Positions 34,901 through 47,670 of a stretch of 64,000 nucleotides of DNA are shown here, piece by piece; position 1 is the stretch's first letter; the number at the start of each line of letters is the position of its first letter. This DNA comes from Panonychus citri. Its lineage: Eukaryota; Arthropoda; Arachnida; Trombidiformes; Tetranychidae. The notes under the pieces were generated by a model. The model had not been told where the DNA came from. It was given only the letters and a program-made list of their open reading frames with translations, and searched no databases. The stretch covers positions 124,001-188,000 of the forward strand of contig NW_026515477.1 in assembly GCF_014898815.1 (NCBI RefSeq). Reading direction: 5' to 3'. Position numbers and translations under genes: made by a program.

Positions 34901-37385
34901 TATTGATTGATCTTCTATTTGGACGAAATGTCCAAACCAATAAGCAGTTAGAATGACTTCTTGTTCAGTCATCTTATCGTTGGCATAAAGATTAATCAAA
35001 GATCCAATTGTTGGAATCACAACTCCATCGATATTTAATTGTATCGATTTAAATGATTAACAATCGCCAATTGAATAGCAATCGATGTAACAATCGATTC
35101 CAAAGGGTTAGTAATTTTTATCTCACCGAAAACAAGATCAAATAAATTCAAATCAAATGGTGTGAGGTAAGTTGTCAATCTAGCGATAGTATCTGAGAAA
35201 ACAGCCAAATCTCTTAAATCTGGATGCACGTTTTTGAGATTTGTTGATGATGTCAGATAGACTTTTCTCCGTTCAACTGAATCGAGTTGGTTTCCAATGA
35301 AATGTTTCATTGAATATTTTCCAGGTTCTCCTTCAATCAATGTGAATCCACGATGAGGCATTTTACGAGTTTTTGAATATTCATTAAGAAGATCGAGAAA
35401 TGATCTGGTTAATTTATTGACCGATGATTCGAGATAATTTTGGACATATTTAATACCTTCGACTGAACGACCAGGGATATTTACTAATCGAGGTAATTTT
35501 GATAGAGTTAAATTGAACTCATCAGCCGATGATCGGACATTATGACCACGGAGAATAACATGAGCATTAGCACCTCCAAATCCAAAGCAACTTAGCGAGA
35601 TAATTTCATCTTCGAAAGGAGTAATCGTTGTAACTGGAACAATTGTCTTGTTCATTAGTCCTTCAATTCGAGGATTAGGAGTTTTTAAATGTAAATTAGG
35701 AGGAATCAGACCTTTTTGAATTATCATGTTGGCCTTAATTGTAGCGCAAATACCAGATGCGGCCTCGGCATGTCCCATGTTTGATTTCAAACATCCAACT
35801 TTCAAAGGTTTTGATGGATCTCGACCAATACAAAAAACATCGTGAATGGCTTTTAGTTCAACCGGATCACCAGCCTGAGTACCAGTAGTATGAGACTCGA
35901 CATAGCTCACTTTGGTTGGATCAAGACCAACTTCGGTGTAGGTTTCATAAATCAATTGTCGTTGTAAATCGACCGATGGAAATGAAATGCCCTGATCTTT
36001 ATAACCATCGGTATTGGATCGAGAATTAACTATCGTTGAGTAAATACGTTTAGCATCTGATGATTTTTGTAATACGATACAACAAACGGCTTCAGATCTT
36101 CCATAACCATCAGCTGATTCATCGAGACACTTAGATCGACCATAACGAGAAACCATTTGAAGATCTCGAAACTGTAAAGTGACCACTGGTATTAAGCAAA
36201 TGTTGAATCCAGCGACCAAAGCTTGATCACAAATTCCTGACTTAATAGCTGTAAATGCTTCATTCAATGCTGAAAAACTTGACCCACAGGCGGTGTCGAA
36301 GTGACAAACTGGTCCTTTTAGATCGAAAATATAAGGAACCAATGTCGCATACATTTGTTTGTAGTTAGGAGACTCAAGTGGCTCTTCACCCCAGGCTATT
36401 TCGGTCTCAGCAAACGATGACCCATAGAAAAATCCAGTTTTCGATCCTTTTAATGATTCTATCGACTTACCTGAAAAGAAATGAAATAAAGTTTCCAATT
36501 ATGTGTCTTAGAAAAGAAGATCAACATGATCAATCGTTTATTCACACAGTCATTGGCGAGGTAAGAGATCAACAAATCATTTTGGTATTGTATATTCAAT
36601 CACTATTAGGTAACAGTAACAAATTGTCCGAATTCATAGAAGAGTAAAAAAGTTCTACACTATTTAGTTTATTTTCAGTCTCATAACTTTCAACATATTC
36701 TTGATATAAATAACAAAAGATCCCCTCATACGTCAAGAGAATTTCCTTCCACGAATCTCTCTTAATCGCTTAGGGCAGACTGACCCATGTTCAATTACTG
36801 TTCACATAGATGCTGCAAAGGTTTCACTTGATTGATTATTAATAATACTATCGTTAAACTATTGATCGATATCCATTTCTTACCTGAATCAATGATCGCT
36901 TCATAAGTGACTTCCAATAATTTCCTTAATTGTGGATCCATGTGATGAGCTTGATATTCGGGGATCGAAAAAAATTGAGCATCGAATTTGTTTAGATTAC
37001 AAACTTTTCCGCTTACTTGAGGTAAATTAGTATGACCTGTAAATCAATGAAAAATAATATTGAGACAACAGTTGACCGTCAACGCTAGAGTTTTTTAAAT
37101 TTTGAACATTGAACGCTTTAAAATCGGTTTTATCAAATTAATCTAGATTTGTGTCTTTTACATGGTTTCAAGTTTCCAAGAAGTTAGCTTGTGAAGATCT
37201 ATTTAATTACCTGAACGGAATCGATCATTTCCTCCAGTTATCATGTCAACAGAATTGAACAGATTATCAGCAAATTCATCCACTGATTCCGATTTTGGGA
37301 ATCGACCAGACATTCCTGAGATGACCACATCCTCTTTCACTTTCCATTTACGATGAATAAAGTTATCGTTATATTTAATATCCAT
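28905..37385 (-). pseudogene. FASN-like: FAS-like megasynthase, copy 2 (six frameshifts)
   Basis: Exons: 37211-37385 (ATG 37385), 36884-37036, 29138-36470 and 28905-29027 (stop TAA). All FAS domains are present in order: KS (DTACGSS, SNMGHAEA), MAT-like without nucleophile (IPTIG), DH (DHKIDGRILYPATG), ER (HAGTGGVG), KR (GGFGGFG), ACP (GMDSLM), TE (GYSFGG, LIDADPEKL, GNHHTIIG). Its KS histidine motif is ESHTTGT where other copies read EAHCTGT. Relative to sisters, single-base indels lie near 35052, 34681 (insertion), 33599, 32241, 30384 and 29412, splitting the giant exon into seven overlapping open pieces. Several are one-base contractions of short runs, so consensus error is a real alternative. 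Splice sites and the last exon are intact. No domain is lost by large deletion. Confidence 0.8.
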
Positions 37386-38489
37386 GATTTTTCTAGCTTT
37401 ATAATAGCAGTAATAATAATTAGCTATTAGTACAAGAACAAAAATGGAAGAAAGATCAAGTTTCACAAAATTTGTAAGTTTATTGATAAATCAAAGTTTA
37501 TTAGAGGTATATAATGTCAAGCATCGAGAAGAAATAAGCAAATGAATTACATTTAATTAGTTGCATGTGATTAGTTTCAGATTTTTTTATCAATTTGATC
37601 AATTGTCTTTGATTTATTAATAATTATGGGCATCAACATTTGGAGTTGTTTTTGATTATTTAAATGAAGATTAAAAGTACATGTGAACGATCTGATTAAC
37701 AGTATTAGCATTAGTATTGCATGTAATACATTGAGTATTATGATATATAATCATGGTTTTCTATCAATTTGATCGATCACGAAACTAAAGCAGTAAGTTA
37801 ATTGAGATTAAATATATGATAATAACAATATTTTATCCTTGAAAAGAGGACAAAATCACTAATTGTAAAATAACTCAATTTAAAATTTTGAAATTGATTA
37901 TCATTGATTAGATAATGTCAATCAAAGTGTTAAGAGATCAGTTAAAGTTGTCCCATCAATAGTGCTTTAATATTCCGACATTACACAAAAGACGTATTTT
38001 CTTGCGAAAACTAATTTAATGAATCAAGATATGAAGAAAGACAAATAAATGTATAGATTATATTCTTTTGCTTTATTCAATCAAGACTTAGATATTATCC
38101 AAAAAAGTCAAAAATCGAATAACAAATAATTAATCTAAACTATTCCATAAAAATTAACACAAAACGTATTAAATTAATACTTTGTAGCGATATCAATCAA
38201 ATGCATGTACTTTTATTTTATAATGTATGTTATTGATTCTTAATCATGGTCAAAATAATATGAATTTCTCATTCAACTCATCTTAAATTGTTCACGCTTT
38301 CGAGTCTCAATGCATTGATGGTTTTGGATTGATGGCACAGTTTTTTGTCAATGAAAAAATAATAACTTAAACTATGCTATTATCATACGAACAGATTTAA
38401 CGAGATTAACGAACTTAGTATCATCTTTAATCAAGGTAAGTAATTAATCAGTTGTTTCATCTAAATTCGTATTTACTCAGGCATTTATT
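37386..38489. other. 5' flank of FAS copy 2
   Basis: AT-rich, presumably containing the promoter. It is not alignable by eye to the 5' flanks of copies 3 and 4. No other gene seen. Confidence 0.4.
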
Positions 38490-38637
38490 GCAATGAATGC
38501 CTCATAAAAGCCTAAAGTAATTTCCTTGATTTTTGATCCTCATGATTATGATATTTATGTATCGAGAAAAAATTCGTCTTTAAATTTATTCATTGATTAA
38601 CAAACTTTTCCCTTGTGTTAAATCATTACCTTTAAAT
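38490..38637 (-). pseudogene. Relic of FAS exon 2
   Basis: The plus strand aligns over its full length with exon 2 of the intact copies (for example 49084-49236). Shared blocks are CAATGA-TGCCTCATAA, TAATTTCCTT, TTTGATCC, TCGA-AAAAAATT, and AACAAACTTTTCC-TTG followed by ATTACC. Identity is roughly two thirds with many changes, so the relic is much older than the present array copies. No matching exon 1 or 3 was found beside it. Confidence 0.6.
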
Positions 38638-39194
38638 AGATCAAATGATAACGACGATTCTTTGAAAGTAAATGCTCGGATGAGATCGATTTAATTGATT
38701 AGATAATTTTTCAATCTGGTTACAAAAAGTATAACAATAATCTGTTGAGAAAAAGTTTAGTAATTTTAGCGAAATGGCCATTTTCAAGATCGGTTTATCT
38801 TATTCGGAGCTTATTGAAATGTCAGGAAAATGTCTCAGCTTTTTACCTTTCTACTCATTATTACTATTATATTGTTCATTAGATTGTATGTTAACTTTTC
38901 ATTTCTTGTCCTGAATTGGCTCATTATGATGAAATTCATTTTCTCGGAGCGGATCTTTAGCGAAGTAAGTAGAATAATTGATAAACCAGTGATTTAACCT
39001 TGTAAGCTTTAAGGCATTTGAACCTTACCTGGTACTTGTATTAGAATTAGTTCGAGACAACTCTGGTTCTTCACAAGATTCTAGAATTTAATCATTAAAA
39101 ATACTGAATTCAATAAAAGTGAGTCTATCAGAACAAGCGGAAAATACAAAAATTGATCACAAAGTTATAAACGATGAATTAGAGAGCGTTAAGA
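38638..39194. other. Intergenic spacer between FAS relic and FAS copy 3
   Basis: AT-rich; no gene or repeat supportable. Confidence 0.4.
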
Positions 39195-42100
39195 TTATTG
39201 GATATCGAAGAAATTGTTCGCTATTTTCTCGATAGCGTCCAAATTTAATCCAATTACCGTGTGATGATTACCATCGAAAAAGTGTTCGGTTCCAAGCTAA
39301 GAGAAATTAAAAAAATATTGATTAGTAATTGTGACAGAATTAAATTGGTAAATCGATCAATGGGTTTGAATTATTCTTACCTTGAATTGAGTTTGTTTTG
39401 CGTTTAGGAATAATGGATGATCAGTTTTAGCTTGAATATGAATCATTTTGGTTAATTTCGATTTCAGTTTTGTTGAATAATTGGCAAGCATTTGTGCTTT
39501 TTGAAAATTTAGTTCATTTATTTTAGAAATCATGTCTGCTTTATCTTCGGGAATTCCTTTATCGATCATTATTTTTGTGAATTTTTCGAATCTTTCCTTT
39601 CGATTGGAGCAATTTCTTATTTCGAGATCGAATTGATTCGGATCTAGATTTTCAAATACTCTTTTGATTACTCCTTTAACAAATTCTGTTTCTTGGGTAC
39701 TCATGGGAGCATCTTCAAATCCACTTTTAGTGAATTCTACCACGTTTTTAGCTTTTCAGGATCAGCATCAATAAGAATTAATTTCTCGATTATTGGTCCA
39801 TTTCCGTTAGATAAAAATCGTTTCTCTAAATCACAGGCGATATTATAAGCAATAATGCCACCAAATGAGTAGCCAATCATGTGTAACTTGTCACTTAGTG
39901 AATGACATTTGGTCAGATAATCAGCATAATAATTTGCTGCAGACTCGATTGATGTAAGAGAGGAAAGATCGTAGGTCCAATTAAGTCCAAGTGCTGGTCT
40001 TTTCACACGATCAATAAGACCTTTCATCAAATCATAATTTCCCTCAATTGGAGGAAAATAATAAATTGGCTCGAATGAATTTGATCTTTCTAAATCACTG
40101 AGATTGCTGGTAACTGTTTTTGGAACTTGAAGAGATAAAAGTGGCCCTATCATCGTATTTATTTCACTCGATTCATTTACACCCAAGCTGTTATTTGTCA
40201 AAGATTCTGATGTTTGTTTATCATTTTTAATTTTGTTTGATAATTCTTTCAATTTAATGATGGTTAGAGCTCGAATCTCCTTTGAATTCATTGAGATACT
40301 GTACTGTTTCTCTAAAACTTGTTGAACCTCAATTGCCATCAACGAATCCATACCGAGTTCACCTAAAGTAACATTTGGATCAAGTGAGTTAACATCTTTG
40401 AAACCCAAAATATGACAAATTGAGCTGACTATGTCTCCAGATCCAGTTGAAAAGCTTTTGGTATCAACTGATTTCACCAAACTTGACACGACGGGCACAG
40501 CATAAGCCAACGCTCGTTCTAGTACAGAGAAACAAGAGTGAATTCTTTGAGGCGCTGTTCCATGAACAGAATCAATGTTGCCACCTAATTTTTCAACAAC
40601 AAATCCAACGTCACCAACGTATCCCCATTGGATCGCTAGGCCATGAAATCCATGTTTGAATCTCTCTTGACAAATCGATTCCATATAAGAATTGGCTAAT
40701 CCATAATTAGATTGGCCTGGATTTCCTCGTCCACAAGCGACTGATGAGAAGACCACAAAATAATCACAATCAACTGGAGCCATTGATCGAGTTAATTTAT
40801 CTAAATTCTTTGTTATTTTTACTTTAGATGAACAAACTTTTTCATAAGTTTCAGCATTTTGATCGGATATTAAAGCATCAGACAAAACGAGAGCACAATT
40901 AAATATCCCACCAATTGGATAAGGTGAAAGGGATTCGAAAAGAGAACAACAATCTTTTTCATTAGTTAAATCGTGAGTTGATATGATGACATTAGCACCA
41001 AGTGACTCTAGTCGATCCAAAGACAGTTTATGGTAAGACGATTTAGGTCCTGATCGAGAATTAAGGACCAATTGACGAGCACCTTTACTAACCAACCAAG
41101 AAGCTAATTCCAAACCAAATCCACCGACAATAATATAAGCTTTATTTGGATAGAAAAGCGGTGATTTCATCGACATAGGAGCCGATTTAGTTTCATCCAT
41201 TTGTTTCGAGTCTTTTGTGGGTAAATAACATTCATCATCGCGAATCTTAACTAACACTTTTCCAATGTGTTTACCTGTGGCCATAAATCGAAAAGCTTTT
41301 TCAACCTGATCCATTTCGAATACTTTTCGTGGAAGCGGCTTGACGGCTCCTGAAGCGATTCTTTTAATCATAAGTGATCTTATTTCTTTTCTTAATTGCT
41401 CCATACCGTCTATTTTACCAATCACATGACCAGCAGTACTAATGAAGGAATCGAGTAAAATACTATGGAAAGTTCTACTCTCATCAAAAAGTCCCACGTT
41501 AATCTTATTATTCTGCATCATATCATATTTACCGATTTCCAGAAATCTTCCACCCGGTGCTAAACATCTAACACTTGCTTGTAGTTTGTCCTCAGATAAT
41601 GAATTGAGAATCACATCAACACCTCGACCATTTGTGTGTCTAAGAACATGTTCTTCGAATGAAGTTGATCTCGAATGAGCGAAACTCGTCTCGTCCAGTG
41701 AAGGAATTGTTCTTGAAGAAATTTCCGCTTCTCATCTGTACCAACCGTTGTAAAGATCTTACAATTCATACTCAAACAAATGTTTATCGCTGCTATTCCA
41801 ACACCTCCTGTTCCTGCATGAATAAGAACAGATTCTCCTTGACGAAGTTTACCGCGAATCAATAGACTATAAATCACAGTTGTGTAAACGACTGGAACGG
41901 TTGCTGCATCTTCCATGCTCCATGTTGAAGGAATAGGCCAGGAGAGATCATTTGATCCGATGATTAGTTTAGTCGCTAATGCTCGATGAGAGACAATACC
42001 CATAATCCGGTTACCATTCGAATCGACACCAGCGTATTCTAATCCGATTGGTGTTGCGATTTCTACTGGAGTGCGCCAATCGGGATTAAGATTAGAAGGT

Positions 42101-45100
42101 AATCTTCCAGTCGCATGCATAATATCTTTGAAATTGAGTGACGAATAGTTGATTGTACAAAGAGATTGACCTTTTTAGGATCAGAAATCGGATTGAATTG
42201 AGTCCATACAAGTGATGAAAGATCACCAGGAATTAAACACTGGACATAAGCATCTTTACTTTGGATTAAACATTTGCTATCGGTCTCTGGTTTTGTCGGT
42301 ATCTCGAAGTGACAATAATCTCCCCATCCGAGTTGATCATCATAAATATTGAATTTACAATCATTGGTTATTAGTTGATGGAAAGTTGGACTATTCAAAT
42401 CAATGGATGATAAATCGATTCCTTTAGAACCAGGTTGAAGAGCGACACAACGAATTCGAGATCCGTAAGGTTCTAAACTCAGACATTTAGCTAAACCAAG
42501 TACACTTACATCGGAAACATTTTGACTAACCAACCAAATTATTGAATCTTCATTGGCTTTTATTTCATCCTTGAGATTCTCAAGCCACGAATATTCAAAT
42601 GGATTAACTCGGATAATCTTATGTTTCTCAAGATTAATCGACTCTGGTAACTTTTTGAACATTAATCCGACCAAAGGTAACGATTTGGATGAAAGGGTTC
42701 GTTTACTTATACAAACCCAATTATTTTCTTTCATTTTTTCAATTAGTACATTTGAGTCAATTGAATGCGGAAGAAAATCTTTCAATAGATTTTGAACAAA
42801 TGGATTCGATCTTAGACTTTCTAAGTTAGATGAGTTTTCTCTGGTCAATACTAACAAATGACCATTGGGTTTTAGAATCGATTGAATTTTATCGATATTC
42901 TCGATTAATGAATCAATTGACTGATTAGTCAGTTTGTAAATAACTAAATCATTTTTACTCAAGTCGCTTGGAGCTGGTGATTCATTGATATCCCAAACAA
43001 TCGTATTCACTGTGGAAAGTTTATCAGCAATTTCTGGCTCAGGTACATTTGACCGCACTAGAATATGATCTAACTTCATCAATCCCAATGATTGAAGTTC
43101 GATAAATGATTTGATACAATCAAAGAGAAAAGCTTGAGAATCATTGATTTCGACAATTTTGCAGGCCGAAGTATTAGAACTGTTATAGAATTGATGACTA
43201 GTTGCAGTATTTACAAATGGTTTCAAAAATCTTTGATTAGCATGAAGAACTGCATTTGTACCAATCAACATGTCATCAGATAGTTTAGAGGTAATTTCTA
43301 TCGTTGGTGTTTCTCCTCGACACAAACAGATCAAATAATTAGCCAATGAATGTTGATCTTTTTTCAGGTCAACTGCATTCGAAAATGATTCCATTTCTTC
43401 TGCGCTAATCTCAATAGAGGTTAGAGTCTTTTTTCTTAACAAATCAATTAGTTCAAAAATCATTGCTGAATATGATTCGATTGATTGTCGATTGTCGATT
43501 GATGGTCATTTCATTGACTGCACAACTTTCATGAAATGGGATAAAATCGTACGTTTCGAAATTGATTGATTGATTTCGTCGATTTGCATCGGATGCGAAA
43601 AGACCTTTACCCAAACACCATCAGTCGTAACTGTCTGAGTTATCGGATCGTGATACACATCGAATTCTGGATTTTTTCGTTTGGATGAGTCTCCATTCGA
43701 ACTTTCATCATCAGATGAATTTGCGTTTGGTGATTCAGAAGCCTTTTGAGTATCATTTAGATGCAAGGATCTATTGAATCGATTAACTGTTTCCATGATA
43801 GATACTGGATCACAGATTAATGATTGAAAACCAGTAGGAATATAAAGGTCACGATTCTTTTGACTTGAGAGCAAAATTAACTGTAAAGCTGAATCAGTAA
43901 ATGTTACCCAAGTTTTCAGAAAACTGAAAATTCCGGCCTGTGCTCTTTCCTGCATGGATGAAGCTTTTAACTGTGAACTGCTTGTTTCTTGCCACGCAAC
44001 TTTACCATGTAATCCTGAGCTCGAAGCGGAAGTTAATCGTCGGAAATGTGGACCATAATCGTAACCACGAACTCTTAACTCTTTATAAATATCATCAGTA
44101 TTTAGATTGTAGGCACTAGTTTCTGCAATTCTCAATTTAGGGTAAGAATTTTTAACAAGATCCAAATCTGGATTACCAAAAACCTTACCAGAAGCAACAA
44201 TATCGTCACTTTCAATGATAATAAAATTCCCGTTATCAGGCGAATATTGGACGATAAACTTGATCTCCTTTTTGGGTAAAACTGTAGCTCGAATCAATCT
44301 GATGTCACGAAATTCAATCGGGAATCGTGTTGCTATGGCTCCATGAAATTTAGCAACCGTGTACCAAACAAACATCAATAACCCAGTCGCTGGATAAAGG
44401 ATTCGACCATCGATTTTATGATCGGCCAAGAACCAATCTTCAGAATCAGTGAGATTAACTCTGAACTTATAAGTGGTTGTAAGTCTATCATGATTAAAGT
44501 ATTCAGGATATTTGAAGACTTTCCAATCGGCCGAATGATCAAATTTGATTAATGAATTTAATGAAAGAGTATCAACTGGAACAGGATAATTAATAGTTGG
44601 ATATAAATGTTCAAGACAATAGTCGATTCCTTGGTCAGCGTAAATTTTACCTAAACAAGTAAATAAACTGTCACCAGATATAAAACCCTTTTCCATATCT
44701 GATAAGTTGTAATGGATAAGATTAACAGTTAGGCTTTGCGAATTGACGATTGATTTAGGCAAACAGAATTGTTGCTCATAAATAATAATTATTATCGTCG
44801 CAGATAATTCTGTAAAGCTTCTAACAGTTTGAATGTAATGATCTGAGAATAGAATTGTCTTGATCATGTGACTTTTGAATTTATTCATAATTTCTTGATT
44901 TTGTCCTGGATTTAAGAAAATATTTTTATCAAAGTCATTGCCAGGATCAAGAATTGATTCTCCAGGCCATTTAATCGTAATATTAGCAAGTTGTAGATTG
45001 ATGATCGAATAAAATATCTCTTCATAATGTCCAGAAATGATACATGATTTACCCGATGTTTTCTTTGTGAGTTTGATTCCTTCTGATAAATGAGGTTTAA

Positions 45101-46739
45101 TTTGTTCGTATGACGATAAAACTTCAATTGTTGGATTGATTATTGATTGGTCTTTTATTTGGACGAAATGTCCGAACCAATAAGCAGTTAGAATGACTTC
45201 TTGTTCAGTCATCTTATTGTTAGCATAAAGATTAATCAAAGATCCAATTGTTGAAATCGCAACTCCATCGATATTTAATTTGATGGATTTAAATAGATTA
45301 ACAATCGCCAATTGAATAGCAATTGATTTAACAATCGATTCCAAAGGGTTGGAAACTTTCATCTCACCAAAAACGAGATCAAATAAATTCAAGTCAAACT
45401 GTTTGAGGTAAGTTGTCAATCTATTGATGGTATCAGAGAAAACAGGTAAATCTTTTAGATTTTGATCAACGTTGATTAGATTTGTTGATGATGTCAAATA
45501 GACTTTTTATGCTCAACTGAATCGAGTTGATTTCCAATGAAATGTTTCATAAAATATTTTCCAGGTTCTCCTTCAATCAATGTGTATCCTCGATGAAGCA
45601 TTTTACGAGTTTTTGAATATTCATTAAGAAGATCAAGAAATGATCTGGTTAATTTATTGACCGATGATTCGAGATAATTTTGGACATATTTAATACCTTC
45701 GACTGAACGACCAGGGATATTTACTAATCGAGGACATTTTGATAAAGTTAAATTGAACTCATCAGCCGATGATCGGACATCATGACCTCGGAGAATAACA
45801 TGAGCATTAGCACCTCCAAATCCAAAGCAACTTAGCGAGATAATTTCGTCTTCGAAATGACTAATTTTCGTAACTGGAACAATTGTCTTATTCATTAGTC
45901 CTTCAATTCGAGGATTAGGAGTTTTTAAATGTAAATTAGGAGGAATCAGACCTTTTTGAAATATCATATTGGCTTTAATCAAAGCGCAAATACCTGACGC
46001 ACCTTCAGCATGTCCCATATTAGATTTTAAACACCCAACTTTCAGTGGATCTGATGGATCTCGCCCGATACAAAAAACATCGTGAATTGCGTTTAGTTCA
46101 ACGGGATCACCAGCCTGAGTACCAGTACAATGAGCCTCGACATAGGTTACTTTAGTGGGATCAAGACCAACTTCGGTGTAGGTTTCATAAATCAATTGTC
46201 GTTGTAAATCGACCGATGGAAATGAAATACCCTGATCTTTATAACCATCGATATTGGATCGAGAATTAACTATCGTTGAGTAAATACGTTTAGAATCGGG
46301 TGCTTTTTGTAAAACAATACAACAAACGCCTTCAGATCTTCCATAACCATCAGCTGATTTATCGAGACATTTTGATCTACCATAACGGGAAACCATTTGT
46401 AGGTCACGAAATTGTTCAGTAACAAATGGGACTAAGCAAATGTTGAATCCAGCAAACAAAGCTCTATCGCAAATCCCTGATTTAATTGTTGCGAATGCTT
46501 CATTCAGTGCTGAAAACTTGACCCACATGCAGTGTCGAAATGACACACTGGTCCATTCAGATCGAAAATATAAGGAACCAATGTTGCATACATTTGTTTG
46601 TATTCAGGATACTCAAGTGGCTCTTCACCCCAGGCTATTTCAGTCTCTGCACATGATGACCCATAGAAAAATCCAGTTTTAGATCCTCTTAATGATTCAA
46701 TGGACAAACCTTAAATGTAAACAGATATAATTCAGTGTC

Positions 46740-47662
46740 AATTGGCAATGTTAAAAATTATCTTAATGATGTTTATATTTCTGGTCATTCTTGGTATAAT
46801 TAATTTTTATTCAAAACAATTAAGCTAAAATCCTTTAGAAGCCATGAGAGAGTGGTCGTTCATCTTCGAGTGCTAATATCTCCGAAACTGAGGTATGACT
46901 GGTAATGTTTTTGACTAATTTTTTAAAATTGATTAGCGGCTGACTGGATAGACTTATTGACTTTATTCAAACGTTATAATTACGATTAACTCTCTGGCTA
47001 CAATTGATGAAAAATTCAATTTCATGATGATTACGATTGAAAAAATACGGAGGGCCAAATGGGGAATCGTCTTCTTTTGGATCTAATTCTCTTGAGAGTT
47101 GAGATCAATTTATGAAAATTAACATGTAACATGGCCTATGCAAATGTCAAATATGAAAATCTCAGCACTAAAGGCCATTTTGTTATTAAATTTTGAAGTT
47201 GATTTTAATGAAAATGATATTCAATTAGTTTAGGAACTTGGGCTGGATTGAGGCAATTCGCTGATCTTTTTTCTTATTACTAAATTATTTATTGTAATAT
47301 CCGACTAGAATTTAGATCAATTGCTCGAATAATTAACCAAATAATAGAAAAATAACATTAACATTGGTTTGTATGGAAATTTAACTTTCGAGTTCGAACT
47401 TTTGTCCATAAAAAAGCCATTTATCGACATTTTTCTGAAATTTTTTCTAAGGTTAAATAATAGTCCAGAAATAGGTTATAATTAGTTTTTAATCGTCGAA
47501 ATTCTAGAAAAAACTTTTATCTAATTATTTATTCGAGCATTAGAAAGTATTTTTTGCATTCGAGAGATAGAATTTCCATAAAATTTTGTCTATTTTTGTT
47601 CAAAATTAGGTATCGCAGTCTGTTTTCTAAAAATACAACGGAATTGTGGCCGGAGCACTTTA
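46740..47662. other. Intron 2 of FAS copy 3, left of the transposon
   Basis: AT-rich filler. Contains one member (46893-46936) of a pair of roughly 44-bp direct repeats, the other at 49333-49372 in intron 1 (GGTATGACTGGTAATGTTTT then AATTTTTTAAAATT). No coding potential seen. Confidence 0.45.
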
Positions 47663-47670
47663 GATATTTT

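Noticed and set aside
36725..36800. Possible further FAS exon-2 relic in intron 2 of copy 2 (CCCCTCATACGTCAAGAG...)
   Set aside because: Only about 35 bases resemble exon 2 and the similarity does not continue, so chance is not excluded.
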